From Defluviitaleaceae bacterium (GTDB lineage: Bacteria; Bacillota; Clostridia; Lachnospirales; WRAX01): 8,986 bases of DNA. The stretch is taken from positions 1 to 8,986 of the forward strand of contig WRBU01000032.1 in the NCBI GenBank assembly GCA_009784355.1, read 5' to 3'. The notes beneath the pieces were generated by a model, which searched no databases, was not told the DNA's origin, and saw nothing but the letters and a program-made list of their open reading frames with translations. Within the stretch, counting starts at the first letter, position 1. The number at the start of each line of letters is the position of its first letter. Both the position numbers and the translations under genes were made by a program. Positions 1 through 6,439 of the stretch are shown one piece after another.

Positions 1-22
1 AAAACGTCTTGTTCGGCGTTTT
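1..22. other. Weak hairpin at window edge
   Basis: Bases 1-8 and 15-22 can pair (AAAACGTC with GGCGTTTT, including one G-U pair on the plus strand) around a 6-base loop. It lies 39 bp beyond the stop of the kinase-like gene, so it may be part of a terminator, either for that gene or for a gene left of the window. There is no separate T-run in the visible sequence and the left flank is missing, so the assignment is uncertain. The rest of the 1-61 region shows nothing else that I can support. Confidence 0.25.
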
Positions 23-61
23 GACTCGCCACTCAATAAAGGTTTTAACTTAGAATTAGTA

Positions 62-646
62 TTATATCCGCATCTTTTGCATTAGCTTCTTCGATATCTC
101 GTCATCAATCCAGTCATATACCAATTTTATTTCCATTTCATAATCATCTTGGATTTCAAAGTACTTGGCGTTTGATTTTTCACAAAGCTCTTTCTGAATT
201 TCGTTCATCAATATTTGATTCTTCACATTATCCCATGCGTTGCAAAGCTCACCTCTTTGCTCGATTACTGACCGATGCTTCAAAATTGCTGATTCAAAGT
301 GCTCTTCGATATATGGTTTTGAGAACCCTAAATAAAACGAAATGACGTCAGCCAAATACTCACTTGGCAACTCGTCGATTTTTTTAGGAAGCAAGTAACA
401 ACCTTCTATTATGAGGTTTTGACTATTTTCGACACAAGTCATTATTATGCCCTTTAATATGGGCCACAACTTATCGGCTATAAATTCGGGGTTATCGGTG
501 GGCGTGAAGCCGCACCCGACACCAGCACGATAAAGCCCCATTTTTAAGTGGTCTATGGATAGCGACGGATAGCTATATTTTTCGAGCAGTTGTTGAGCCA
601 TAAAAGTTTTTCCTGAATAACTTACACCACCAATCAATATAACCAT
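62..646 (-). CDS. P-loop kinase-like NTPase, function unknown
   Basis: This encodes a soluble protein of 194 residues. The N-terminus is a beta strand running into a Walker A loop, GGVSYSGKT (residues 6-14, Lys13 and Thr14). It is followed by SIDHLKMGL (30-38), the usual position of a substrate-binding acidic residue in small-molecule kinases. LIIEG at 78-82 fits a Walker B-type strand, and HRSVIEQRG (124-132) could act as a lid with arginines. The layout matches the adenylate-kinase/shikimate-kinase-like P-loop superfamily; related proteins are often labelled AAA ATPase or 2-phosphoglycerate kinase without proof. The substrate cannot be told. ATG at 646 is preceded by AAAGG with 9-nt spacing; two nearby ATGs at 650 and 653 are out of frame. 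It lies 77 bp downstream of the permease gene on the same strand, so read-through or its own weak promoter are both possible. A GATAAT box at 704-709 has no convincing -35. Confidence 0.8.
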   Translation of the reverse strand: MVILIGGVSYSGKTFMAQQLLEKYSYPSLSIDHLKMGLYRAGVGCGFTPTDNPEFIADKLWPILKGIIMTCVENSQNLIIEGCYLLPKKIDELPSEYLADVISFYLGFSKPYIEEHFESAILKHRSVIEQRGELCNAWDNVKNQILMNEIQKELCEKSNAKYFEIQDDYEMEIKLVYDWIDDEISKKLMQKMRI

Positions 647-693
647 ACATCATTTCCTTTCCCATAAACATTTTTGGGCTTCGGACTATCTGC

Positions 694-724
694 AAAGCTG
701 TGCATTATCACGGCTTTTTGTTTT
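694..724 (+). terminator. Hairpin plus T-run, oriented for plus-strand termination
   Basis: AAAGCTGTG (694-702) pairs with CACGGCTTT (709-717) over nine positions with one G-U pair and a 6-base loop, followed by TT-G-TTTT. On the plus strand this is a plausible intrinsic terminator. On the minus strand, the direction of both flanking genes, one pair becomes an A-C mismatch and no extra U-run follows, so it is a poorer terminator for the permease transcript. It may act in both directions. Confidence 0.45.
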
Positions 725-1908
725 CAACTTAAATTACTATATTTATCGGTTTCGTTTTCGTTTGCTTCCGGCACGGGCTCGCCAAATTTTTTGAGCCTGT
801 GATATTCCACAATGCTATCTACAATGTCTTTTAAAACAGCAACAACAGGTATAGCCACTATCATACCAAAAATACCAGCAATAGCACCACCAAAGACTAT
901 GCCTATAATAACAAGCAAGGGGGAAAGGGCAAAAGAGCCGCTCATTAGCCTCGGCTGTATAACATTAGCGTCAACCTGTTGTATAACAAACAAGACCAAA
1001 GCTGCTATCAGCCCCATTGTAAGCCCCTGAGTAAGCATAACCACCAAAACGGCTATAACCGTAGCGACAATAGAACCAAAAATTGGTACATAATTAAATA
1101 TACCAAGCATAATCCCCAGTATCAACGCAAAAGGCGAACCCATGACGGCAAGCGCAATCGCCGACACGCTCCCCAAAATAAGCCCGTCTATTGTTTGGGT
1201 GCGGACGTATTGCCTAAAATTGTGGTTAAGGCGGGAGAAGGTGGCAGAAACAACGCCGCTTGCTGTTTTTGACACAAAAACATCCGACACATTACGTAAA
1301 TATTTTTTAAATTTATCTTTTTCTACAAGTATATAAATAGAAGCTACAAAGGTGATAATTCCGTTTATTACCGCGCCCCCTGCATCCATAATAATGCTAA
1401 TGGGCTGTAACAAAATATCAAAGCTAAAATCAGCAAACAAGCCTTCTAAAATTCCAAATATTGTTTCTTCGTTTATTTGCCAGCCAAACAAATCCCATTC
1501 GTTAAAGCGGTCAACAAGCCCTAAAATAGCATCCCAGTATATATGCCAGTTTTCGCTAAAAAACTCAATGCTGTTAATGATGGCGGGGATAACAAAGCTG
1601 AGAAAAGCCGCAATAATTCCCAATAAAAGCACAAGGGTAATAAGCACGCTAAACAGCTTTTGCTTTTTTAAAATGACTTTGTTTTTTGACTTTGCCAGCA
1701 ATTTTTGTATGCTGCTTATTGGGATGTTGACAATATAAGCAATTATAAAACCCCACAAAAAGGGCGATGCAACGCCCCACACCCACGCCACCGCATCAAA
1801 AACAACACCTATTTGCAAAACAGCAAATATAGTCAAAATAATTGCCAAAGCAAGCAAATAAATTGGAAATAACTTTTTAAAATTCTTTTTACGAAACTGA
1901 CTGTCCAC
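724..1908 (-). CDS. AI-2E/PerM-family transporter (UPF0118)
   Basis: This encodes a 394-residue polytopic membrane protein of the AI-2E exporter/PerM family. Members act as inner-membrane permeases; some export autoinducer-2 or move Na+/H+, but the substrate of this one is not known. Hydrophobic segments lie near residues 13-35, 45-65, 85-112, 167-195, 238-260, 262-290, 295-312 and 328-360. A long, mostly soluble stretch between segments 3 and 4 (about 113-166) is typical of the family. The family's most conserved parts are clear: the FNYVPIFGS turn (271-279), QQVDANVIQPRLMSG (310-324) and the C-terminal GIFGMIVAIPVVAVLK (345-360). The tail is acidic and hydrophilic. The start is GTG at 1908, with AGGGGG 7 nt upstream; the nearby ATG is followed directly by a stop. 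It begins 15 bp after the rhomboid-like gene and is probably co-transcribed with it. The length is normal for the family. Confidence 0.9.
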   Translation of the reverse strand: MDSQFRKKNFKKLFPIYLLALAIILTIFAVLQIGVVFDAVAWVWGVASPFLWGFIIAYIVNIPISSIQKLLAKSKNKVILKKQKLFSVLITLVLLLGIIAAFLSFVIPAIINSIEFFSENWHIYWDAILGLVDRFNEWDLFGWQINEETIFGILEGLFADFSFDILLQPISIIMDAGGAVINGIITFVASIYILVEKDKFKKYLRNVSDVFVSKTASGVVSATFSRLNHNFRQYVRTQTIDGLILGSVSAIALAVMGSPFALILGIMLGIFNYVPIFGSIVATVIAVLVVMLTQGLTMGLIAALVLFVIQQVDANVIQPRLMSGSFALSPLLVIIGIVFGGAIAGIFGMIVAIPVVAVLKDIVDSIVEYHRLKKFGEPVPEANENETDKYSNLS

Positions 1909-1923
1909 TTTACATCCCCCTAA

Positions 1924-2574
1924 TTATCGTGTGCTACGCTTCCATTTTGCTTTTCTTCGCCATTGTTTAATCATTTTGAAAAAGTCCTTGCCAAAAAACA
2001 AAATAACATTGGCGACGGACACAAGCAAAGCCACCCTGCCGTTTAAGTCGGAAATTACAAACATATATCCAAATAATGCAAGGTTTAAAAGTCCAAGCCA
2101 TTTTACTTTTATAGGTAACACCAAAAATAACCTCACCTCGACATTGGGATAAAGAATTGCAAAAGCAAAAAACAGCGACAAATTTAGGAAGTAATTGGTG
2201 GCAAAGCCCGTTATTAGACCTGCAGCAATAGTGCCCATTATACCGCATAAATAAAAAATGTTAAATTTAAATGCTCCCCATTCCCTTTCCAAAGCCGAGC
2301 CTATCATCCAATAAAAATACAGCATCAACAAAGTGAAGAGCATGAAATTTGCTTCCATAGGTATAAAAATGAATGTAATAACCCGCCAAAACTCACCGTC
2401 CATAATTGCCGCTGTGTTAAAGAAAAATAGCTGCACAAGACCAACATCGGGCATCAAAAAATCCACAGCAAACACAATACCCATTGCGCTTACAATATAT
2501 AGCATCAAATTTTTAATGGCAAATTTGCCAAATTTTCTTTCCATCCTGTGTAATAAGCTAAATTTACCTATCAT
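1924..2574 (-). CDS. Rhomboid-like membrane protein, apparently non-catalytic
   Basis: From ATG 2574 this is a 216-residue protein with about six membrane segments (roughly 22-40, 64-92, 104-124, 128-143, 148-172, 178-195) and a basic C-terminal tail. GEFWRVITF (60-68) matches the conserved L1-loop W-R region of rhomboids. The segment around GSALEREWGAFKFNIFYL (92-109) matches a rhomboid-like family that I recognise from Lachnospiraceae-type genomes. The active-site GxSG motif is not present: the corresponding helix reads NYFLNLSLFFAFAILYP. No histidine occurs in the last helix. Proteolysis is therefore unlikely; a scaffolding or chaperone-like pseudoprotease role is inference. The start is chosen because GGGGAG (2581-2586) sits 6 nt upstream, and because the longer frame back to 2661 would begin upstream of the predicted promoter. 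It is the first gene of a likely two-gene operon with the permease. Confidence 0.8.
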   Translation of the reverse strand: MIGKFSLLHRMERKFGKFAIKNLMLYIVSAMGIVFAVDFLMPDVGLVQLFFFNTAAIMDGEFWRVITFIFIPMEANFMLFTLLMLYFYWMIGSALEREWGAFKFNIFYLCGIMGTIAAGLITGFATNYFLNLSLFFAFAILYPNVEVRLFLVLPIKVKWLGLLNLALFGYMFVISDLNGRVALLVSVANVILFFGKDFFKMIKQWRRKAKWKRSTR

Positions 2575-2580
2575 TGTCTT

Positions 2581-2586
2581 CTCCCC
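2581..2586 (-). promoter_or_regulatory. Ribosome-binding site fixing the rhomboid-like start
   Basis: GGGGAG lies 6 nt before ATG 2574 (minus strand). The alternative ATG at 2607 has no such site and would be about 3 nt from the predicted transcription start, so 2574 is preferred. Confidence 0.7.
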
Positions 2587-2616
2587 TGTGGTTACTTTAT
2601 TGTCCATACTGTTTCT

Positions 2617-2644
2617 ATTATACACTATAACCAAAAAATAGCAA
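2617..2644 (-). promoter_or_regulatory. Sigma-A type promoter of the rhomboid-like/permease operon
   Basis: A perfect -10 box TATAAT (2617-2622) follows a partial -35 TTGCTA (2639-2644) after a 16-bp spacer. Transcription would start near 2610 and leave a leader of about 36 nt before ATG 2574. The promoter sits just downstream of the yycI stop and separates the two minus-strand operons. This is a prediction from consensus matching only. Confidence 0.6.
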
Positions 2645-2645
2645 C

Positions 2646-2678
2646 AAAGAAAGCATCCCATTTTGGGTGTTTGCCTTT
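2646..2678 (-). terminator. Possible weak terminator after yycI
   Basis: Starting at the yycI stop codon, the minus strand can form an imperfect hairpin. CCCA-AAA-TGGG (2657-2667) is the tip and AAAG/CTTT is the base, with a bulge and internal loop, followed by a T-rich CTTTCTTT. The stem is irregular, so read-through into the next operon is likely. Confidence 0.3.
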
Positions 2679-3585
2679 AAGAAATATTTTCCGTATAAAT
2701 AATGGGTGTGTTTGTAAATGCGTTAAGAACCACATTAAAACGCAGGTTGTCCTCCAAAGCGGTTAGGGTAAATAAGTAGGCAGGAACTGCTCTCAGCTGG
2801 TTTTTGCGCGGGTCTATGATGTATACTAGCTGCATGTCTAAAAGTTCAATAGAACCATGAACACCTTCAAATTGAAAAAGGTTTAAAAGTGCCAAAAGAG
2901 CTTCATCGGCGGCAAAAATTGGGTGGGTGTAGCCCGTAAAGCTGTTGTGGGTCGCTTGTGAGTAAAAAACGCTTACTACGCCACGTTCAGCCACACGTAT
3001 TCTAATACGGCTGTCGTAAAGTAAATATCCCGCATACGAGTCAAAGAAAGTTAGCATATAGTGTCCGTCTGGAGTAAGGCTGTTGGAAACCAGCGTCATA
3101 TTAGAGGCGGGATAACCCAGAATTTCTTCTATAAAAGCACGTGAAGTTATTTCGGCGGCAGATGCTGTCATGGCGAAGTCTTCTTCTTGTATCCCAACAA
3201 AAAACCCATCACGCATTTCAAAAGAAATTACACCATCACGCACAAAATATCCCATAGCGTTTTGAGACCTACGGTTAATGAATATTATATTGTTGCCCTC
3301 AAACTCTGTCTCAAAATCTTCATTTTCAAAAAAACGTGCTGCTATTTCAAGAATATTGTGATTGTATCGATAAAGACTCAAATGTTGCATGGGGCGAAAA
3401 CTTTGTGGTATTTGCACCCTCTCATTAACATGGATATTATTTTGTTCCAAAATTCTTACCGCATTTGATATGCGGTTTTCTGTAAGAATATATTGTCTTT
3501 CGTCTGCAATAACAAAGAGTACCAACACAACAACAAGCGCAGACAGCAAAATTAGCATTATATTTTTTATACGGTCTGTATTCAT
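2677..3585 (-). CDS. yycI: YycI-type two-component system regulatory protein
   Basis: This encodes a 302-residue protein with a short cytoplasmic N-terminus, one membrane anchor (about 8-26) and a large extracellular part. In Bacillus, YycI pairs with YycH and restrains the essential WalK sensor kinase through membrane contacts; that role here is inferred from the family. The visible support is the anchor followed by the ENRISNAVRILEQNNIHV helix (36-53), repeated strand-rich PepSY-like units, and the C-terminal AVPAYLFTLTALEDNLRF...VVLNAFTN pattern (266-292), which corresponds to the family's closing 'proline-aromatic ... NA-tge' signature. ATG at 3585 overlaps the yycH stop as ATGA, with GGGGAG just upstream, so translation is likely coupled. 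It is longer than I expect for a compact YycI. No walK or walR gene occurs in the window. Confidence 0.75.
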   Translation of the reverse strand: MNTDRIKNIMLILLSALVVVLVLFVIADERQYILTENRISNAVRILEQNNIHVNERVQIPQSFRPMQHLSLYRYNHNILEIAARFFENEDFETEFEGNNIIFINRRSQNAMGYFVRDGVISFEMRDGFFVGIQEEDFAMTASAAEITSRAFIEEILGYPASNMTLVSNSLTPDGHYMLTFFDSYAGYLLYDSRIRIRVAERGVVSVFYSQATHNSFTGYTHPIFAADEALLALLNLFQFEGVHGSIELLDMQLVYIIDPRKNQLRAVPAYLFTLTALEDNLRFNVVLNAFTNTPIIYTENIS

Positions 3586-4769
3586 GGCAACTCCCCTTCA
3601 TTTTCATAATAAGAGTGTTCTATTGCAAGTACGGGCATTTCAATGCTAAAATTAATCATTAGGCGGCGATAAAAAATCACCTCACGCCCCAAAACACGTA
3701 TTTGAATGGCGTGGTCAATATTTGTAGGCAAATTATCGATATGGGCAAGATTTAGAATTGCATTATTCAATACATAGTCGAAGTAAAAATAATACACTGA
3801 TGTTTCGGGGTTATACTTAAAATCTACCAAAATAACCTCGTTTTTTGGCACTTCAGGATTTACTGCTATTTGTGCGAGTGCGTCGTTATTAATCATATCA
3901 AAAGCAGCCAATAAAGCACGTGTAAAGTCATCTATATTTGTGTTGGACGGCATTGCTGTGAATTCTGCAATATTATTAGGAAAAAAACGCCCGACACGTC
4001 TGCCGTCATAATACGTGTAGATATTATTTATTATGCTGGGGGTTATAGATGCGAGACGACTTGGAAAGAAAAAGCTAATATGGGCGGTAACTGCGTTTAG
4101 AGTAAGGTCTTGAATGGGATTTGTCCACACAACATTGCCCAAAACATCTGGAGGAAAGTTGTATAATGAGGATTCTGATACAAGGTTATAATGATGGTTG
4201 GAATATAGCGTGAAAATAAAAAAACTTTGACTTTGCTTGTTGATGAAAAAGAAGTCGAGGGTATATTCCGTTAATGTGCTTGGAACAATTATTATTTTGT
4301 GAAAATCGTCAAAATGAGACGATAAAAAACCAGGTCTGATGCCAAAAAATTCTCGGAAAAAACTAGATGGCATAGGGAAGTTGTATTGAATGGTAATATT
4401 TTTGGAGGCAATTAGTTCTTCTAATGGCTCATCATTTAAAGAGCCGCTGCGCACAAAGACTCCCTCGGCTATAAGGTGTTCAATTACAAGGTTAGAATCT
4501 ATCCATACTTGATTTTGCGATAAATTATTGTAAAAAACACGGTAATCTACCCCGTCTTCGGAAACGGTAATTCTCGCAGATTCTATAATCAAGTAGGCAA
4601 TGGATTCGTCCCAAGGGTTCATTTCGCTAACAGATGTATTGGGTGACAGCGAAAAAAAGTCGCGCATTTGAAAGCCGCCAAACCATAGCCGCACAACCAA
4701 AATTGTACATGCTACAGTAAGTAATGCAAGAGCAATATTTTTTATTAGGGGTACAATGGGTCTTTTCAT
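3582..4769 (-). CDS. yycH: YycH-type two-component system regulatory protein
   Basis: This encodes a 395-residue protein with a short basic N-terminus, one membrane anchor (about 9-30, ending in the RLWFGG typical of YycH) and an extracellular region. In Bacillus, YycH binds YycI and modulates WalK activity at the membrane; the role here is assigned by family and by its pairing with yycI. Family-like features are YYDGRRVGRFFPNNIAEF (253-270), resembling the 'DG-R-RFYPNG-EY' stretch, and the C-terminal strand-rich part with YFYFDYVLNNAIL (327-339) and AIQIRVLGREVIFYRR (354-369). It is somewhat shorter than the Bacillus protein, which has about 455 residues. The start is ATG 4769, 6 nt after GGAGGGG; the in-frame TTG at 4784 would place that ribosome site inside the gene. 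It lies 15 bp after ung and overlaps yycI by 4 bp. Confidence 0.75.
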   Translation of the reverse strand: MKRPIVPLIKNIALALLTVACTILVVRLWFGGFQMRDFFSLSPNTSVSEMNPWDESIAYLIIESARITVSEDGVDYRVFYNNLSQNQVWIDSNLVIEHLIAEGVFVRSGSLNDEPLEELIASKNITIQYNFPMPSSFFREFFGIRPGFLSSHFDDFHKIIIVPSTLTEYTLDFFFINKQSQSFFIFTLYSNHHYNLVSESSLYNFPPDVLGNVVWTNPIQDLTLNAVTAHISFFFPSRLASITPSIINNIYTYYDGRRVGRFFPNNIAEFTAMPSNTNIDDFTRALLAAFDMINNDALAQIAVNPEVPKNEVILVDFKYNPETSVYYFYFDYVLNNAILNLAHIDNLPTNIDHAIQIRVLGREVIFYRRLMINFSIEMPVLAIEHSYYENEGELP

Positions 4770-4775
4770 ATCACG

Positions 4776-4782
4776 CCCCTCC
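4776..4782 (-). promoter_or_regulatory. Ribosome-binding site fixing the yycH start
   Basis: GGAGGGG lies 2 nt after the ung stop codon and 6 nt before ATG 4769. It rules out the longer frame beginning with TTG at 4784, which would overlap this site. Confidence 0.75.
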
Positions 4783-4784
4783 AA

Positions 4785-5444
4785 CTACAACTGCCAATTT
4801 ATAGGAATTTGACCGCTTTTTACCAAAAAATCATTTGCTTTGGAAAAGTGTCGGCATCCAAAAAAGCCGCCCCTTGCCAAAGGGCTTGGATGTGGCGCGC
4901 ACAAAGTTTTGTGCTGGCTACTTATTAGTGCTTCTTTTGACTGAGCTGATTTGCCCCATAGCATAAAAACAAGTGGGTTTGGATGGTCGTTTAATGAAAG
5001 TATAACTTGGTCTGTAAAAACCTCCCAACCTTTCCCTGCATGGGATTTTGACTCGCCTGCCCGCACTGTTAAAACTGTGTTTAGTAACAGCACACCTTGA
5101 GTAGCCCACGGCATTAAATAGCCGTTTCTAGGAATTGTACAACCCAAGTCGTCGTGCAATTCTTTAAAAATATTTTTAAGAGATGGAGGTATTTTCGCAC
5201 TAGGCATCACGGAAAAAGCCATTCCATGCGCCTCGCTTGGATTAATATACGGGTCTTGTCCTAATATAACAACCTTAACAGATTCAAAAGGCGTGTGGCG
5301 CAAAGCGGAAAAAATTTGATTTTTTGGTGGATAAACTGTGTAATTATCGTACTCTCCATATACAAATTGACGCAAGGCCTGATAATAAGGCTTTCCTTGC
5401 TCCTTATCTATCAAATCTTTCCAATTGGTTATTGCTGTACCCAT
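4785..5444 (-). CDS. ung: Uracil-DNA glycosylase, family 1
   Basis: This 219-residue cytoplasmic enzyme cuts uracil from DNA as the first step of base-excision repair. The water-activating motif GQDPY has Asp64, which falls at the same number as in the E. coli enzyme, and Phe77 is in place to stack on uracil. LLNTVLTV (120-127) supplies the uracil-recognising Asn122. HPSPL (185-189) carries the catalytic His185, followed by the FFGCRHFSKAN stretch (194-204). The length is normal for the family and all core residues are present. The residue after GQDPY is Ile67, where the textbook motif has His, and QAHG reads EAHG. The start ATG 5444 has an almost ideal AAAGGAGGTG site. It is the first gene of an operon with yycH and yycI, an unusual partner for them. 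Confidence 0.97.
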   Translation of the reverse strand: MGTAITNWKDLIDKEQGKPYYQALRQFVYGEYDNYTVYPPKNQIFSALRHTPFESVKVVILGQDPYINPSEAHGMAFSVMPSAKIPPSLKNIFKELHDDLGCTIPRNGYLMPWATQGVLLLNTVLTVRAGESKSHAGKGWEVFTDQVILSLNDHPNPLVFMLWGKSAQSKEALISSQHKTLCAPHPSPLARGGFFGCRHFSKANDFLVKSGQIPINWQL

Positions 5445-5463
5445 GTCCTACACCTCCTTTTGC

Positions 5464-5492
5464 ATTTTACCACAAAACTAATAATTATTCAA
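5464..5492 (-). promoter_or_regulatory. Extended -10 promoter of ung-yycH-yycI
   Basis: TTGAAT (5487-5492) and TAAAAT (5464-5469) are separated by exactly 17 bp, with TGG directly before the -10 box (an extended -10). Transcription would start at about 5457, on or next to the first bases of the Shine-Dalgarno sequence (5451-5460), giving a leader of only about 13 nt. The assignment is from consensus only. Confidence 0.65.
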
Positions 5493-5537
5493 GTTTTACA
5501 CATAATAATCTCAAATAATTTTGGGAGTGATATAGCA

Positions 5538-6362
5538 ATGCGTAGACCAAGAGAGTATATATATTATATCGGCGGCACACTATGCCTTGTTTTGTCGGCA
5601 TTTTTGCTGTTTCAAAGCGGAATAATGCCGTCAACGCTTACAAATAGAATTTATATCAATAATAGTGCAAGAGGATATAAAGACTATTATTATTCTGATA
5701 TTTCGTTACACAGAAACAATTTGCGTCAGGCTGCGGCTTATTTGCCTTTATATTCTGTTACAGAGCAGGCGGATATGTTTAGGTTTTTAGCTTCTTTTGA
5801 AATGGAGCAAGCTACAATATATGAAACAGAAGAATTCTTTTTAGCCGCATCACACGATGGAAGACATCTGCAAATATACAAATTTTTGGACAAATTAATA
5901 TATAGCTCTTTAACTGTTAGGGATACAAATGAACCAGAGATTTCAGTTGGGCGCGCAAAAGAGATTGCTCAAGAATTTGTAAAAAGGCATCTTTTTTTGG
6001 CGGGAGAGTATGAAATTGGCGTACAAAGAAGCGACGTTGGCTTTGAAATACAATTTGTGGAAAATCTAGGTAAAATTCCGAATAAAGCCTTTCCTACTAT
6101 TATTATGGTGGATAACTTCGGCAACATTGTGTCTGCTAAACATTTTTATTTCGAGTATGAAGAATTGGGGCGCGGCGACCTTATGACTGTGGCATCAGCG
6201 ATAGCTTACTTGCCACGCAATCACAGCGGAAGAATACGCATTACAAATTATGAGCTTATATATATTTTTGAATACAGCATATTACAGCCCGTGTATTTAT
6301 TTAGGGGGTATTATCCTGACGGCAGCCCTTTTTCGGCTACTGTGGCAGCATTAAAATTTTAG
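5538..6362 (+). CDS. YycI-like single-pass membrane protein
   Basis: This encodes a 274-residue protein with basic MRRPR, one membrane anchor (about 8-29) and an extracellular part that starts with a tyrosine-rich stretch (47-52). I do not recognise a named family with certainty. Its layout follows that of YycI in the same window: an anchor, a region ending in a helix with spaced alanines (SVGRAKEIAQEFVKRH, 136-151, compared with ASAAEITSRAFIEE in yycI), a beta-rich section, and a closing YIFEYSILQPVYLF...SATVAALKF (242-274) that parallels YycI's AVPAYLF...VVLNAF. A role in envelope sensing is inference. ATG 5538 has GGGAG 10 nt upstream; the frame is open further upstream to 5295, but that part lies over ung and its promoter. 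It is divergent from ung across 93 bp, where no clear plus-strand promoter was found (TTTACA at 5495-5500 has no well-spaced -10). A terminator follows it. Confidence 0.75.
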   Translation: MRRPREYIYYIGGTLCLVLSAFLLFQSGIMPSTLTNRIYINNSARGYKDYYYSDISLHRNNLRQAAAYLPLYSVTEQADMFRFLASFEMEQATIYETEEFFLAASHDGRHLQIYKFLDKLIYSSLTVRDTNEPEISVGRAKEIAQEFVKRHLFLAGEYEIGVQRSDVGFEIQFVENLGKIPNKAFPTIIMVDNFGNIVSAKHFYFEYEELGRGDLMTVASAIAYLPRNHSGRIRITNYELIYIFEYSILQPVYLFRGYYPDGSPFSATVAALKF

Positions 6363-6368
6363 GTTATA

Positions 6369-6395
6369 CGGGCGAGAAAAACTCGCTCGTTTTTT
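6369..6395 (+). terminator. Strong intrinsic terminator after the YycI-like gene
   Basis: CGGGCGAG (6369-6376) pairs with CTCGCTCG (6382-6389) over 8 bp with one G-U pair and an AAAAA loop, followed by six T residues. It lies 6 bp after the stop codon and separates this gene from secA. Confidence 0.9.
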
Positions 6396-6398
6396 CTA

Positions 6399-6427
6399 TT
6401 GATTATTTCAGAAAAATATGGTAAAAT
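6399..6427 (+). promoter_or_regulatory. secA: Extended -10 promoter of secA
   Basis: TTGATT (6399-6404) and TAAAAT (6422-6427) are spaced by 17 bp, with TGG just before the -10 box. The predicted start is near 6434, giving a leader of about 45 nt. The arrangement closely matches the ung promoter in this window. Confidence 0.65.
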
Positions 6428-6439
6428 TGGACGAGCAAA

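Noticed and set aside
661..680. CCCA...TGGG hairpin upstream of the kinase-like gene as a riboswitch or terminator
   Set aside because: The stem is only four pairs before a mismatch, the loop is too small beyond it, and there is no T-run.
812..1738. Open plus-strand frames across the permease gene
   Set aside because: They are antisense to a clear membrane protein, lack credible ribosome sites and have low-complexity, unfamily-like translations.
2575..2661. N-terminal extension of the rhomboid-like protein to 2661 or 2607
   Set aside because: The 2661 start lies upstream of the predicted promoter and overlaps the hairpin after yycI; 2607 is only about 3 nt from the predicted transcription start. 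A good ribosome-binding site supports 2574.
4770..4784. TTG start adding five residues to YycH
   Set aside because: Those codons contain the GGAGGGG ribosome-binding site for ATG 4769.
5295..5537. Upstream extension of the YycI-like plus-strand gene
   Set aside because: It runs antisense over the start of ung and its promoter, and the translated stretch does not resemble a domain; the basic MRRPR followed by a membrane anchor marks the natural N-terminus.
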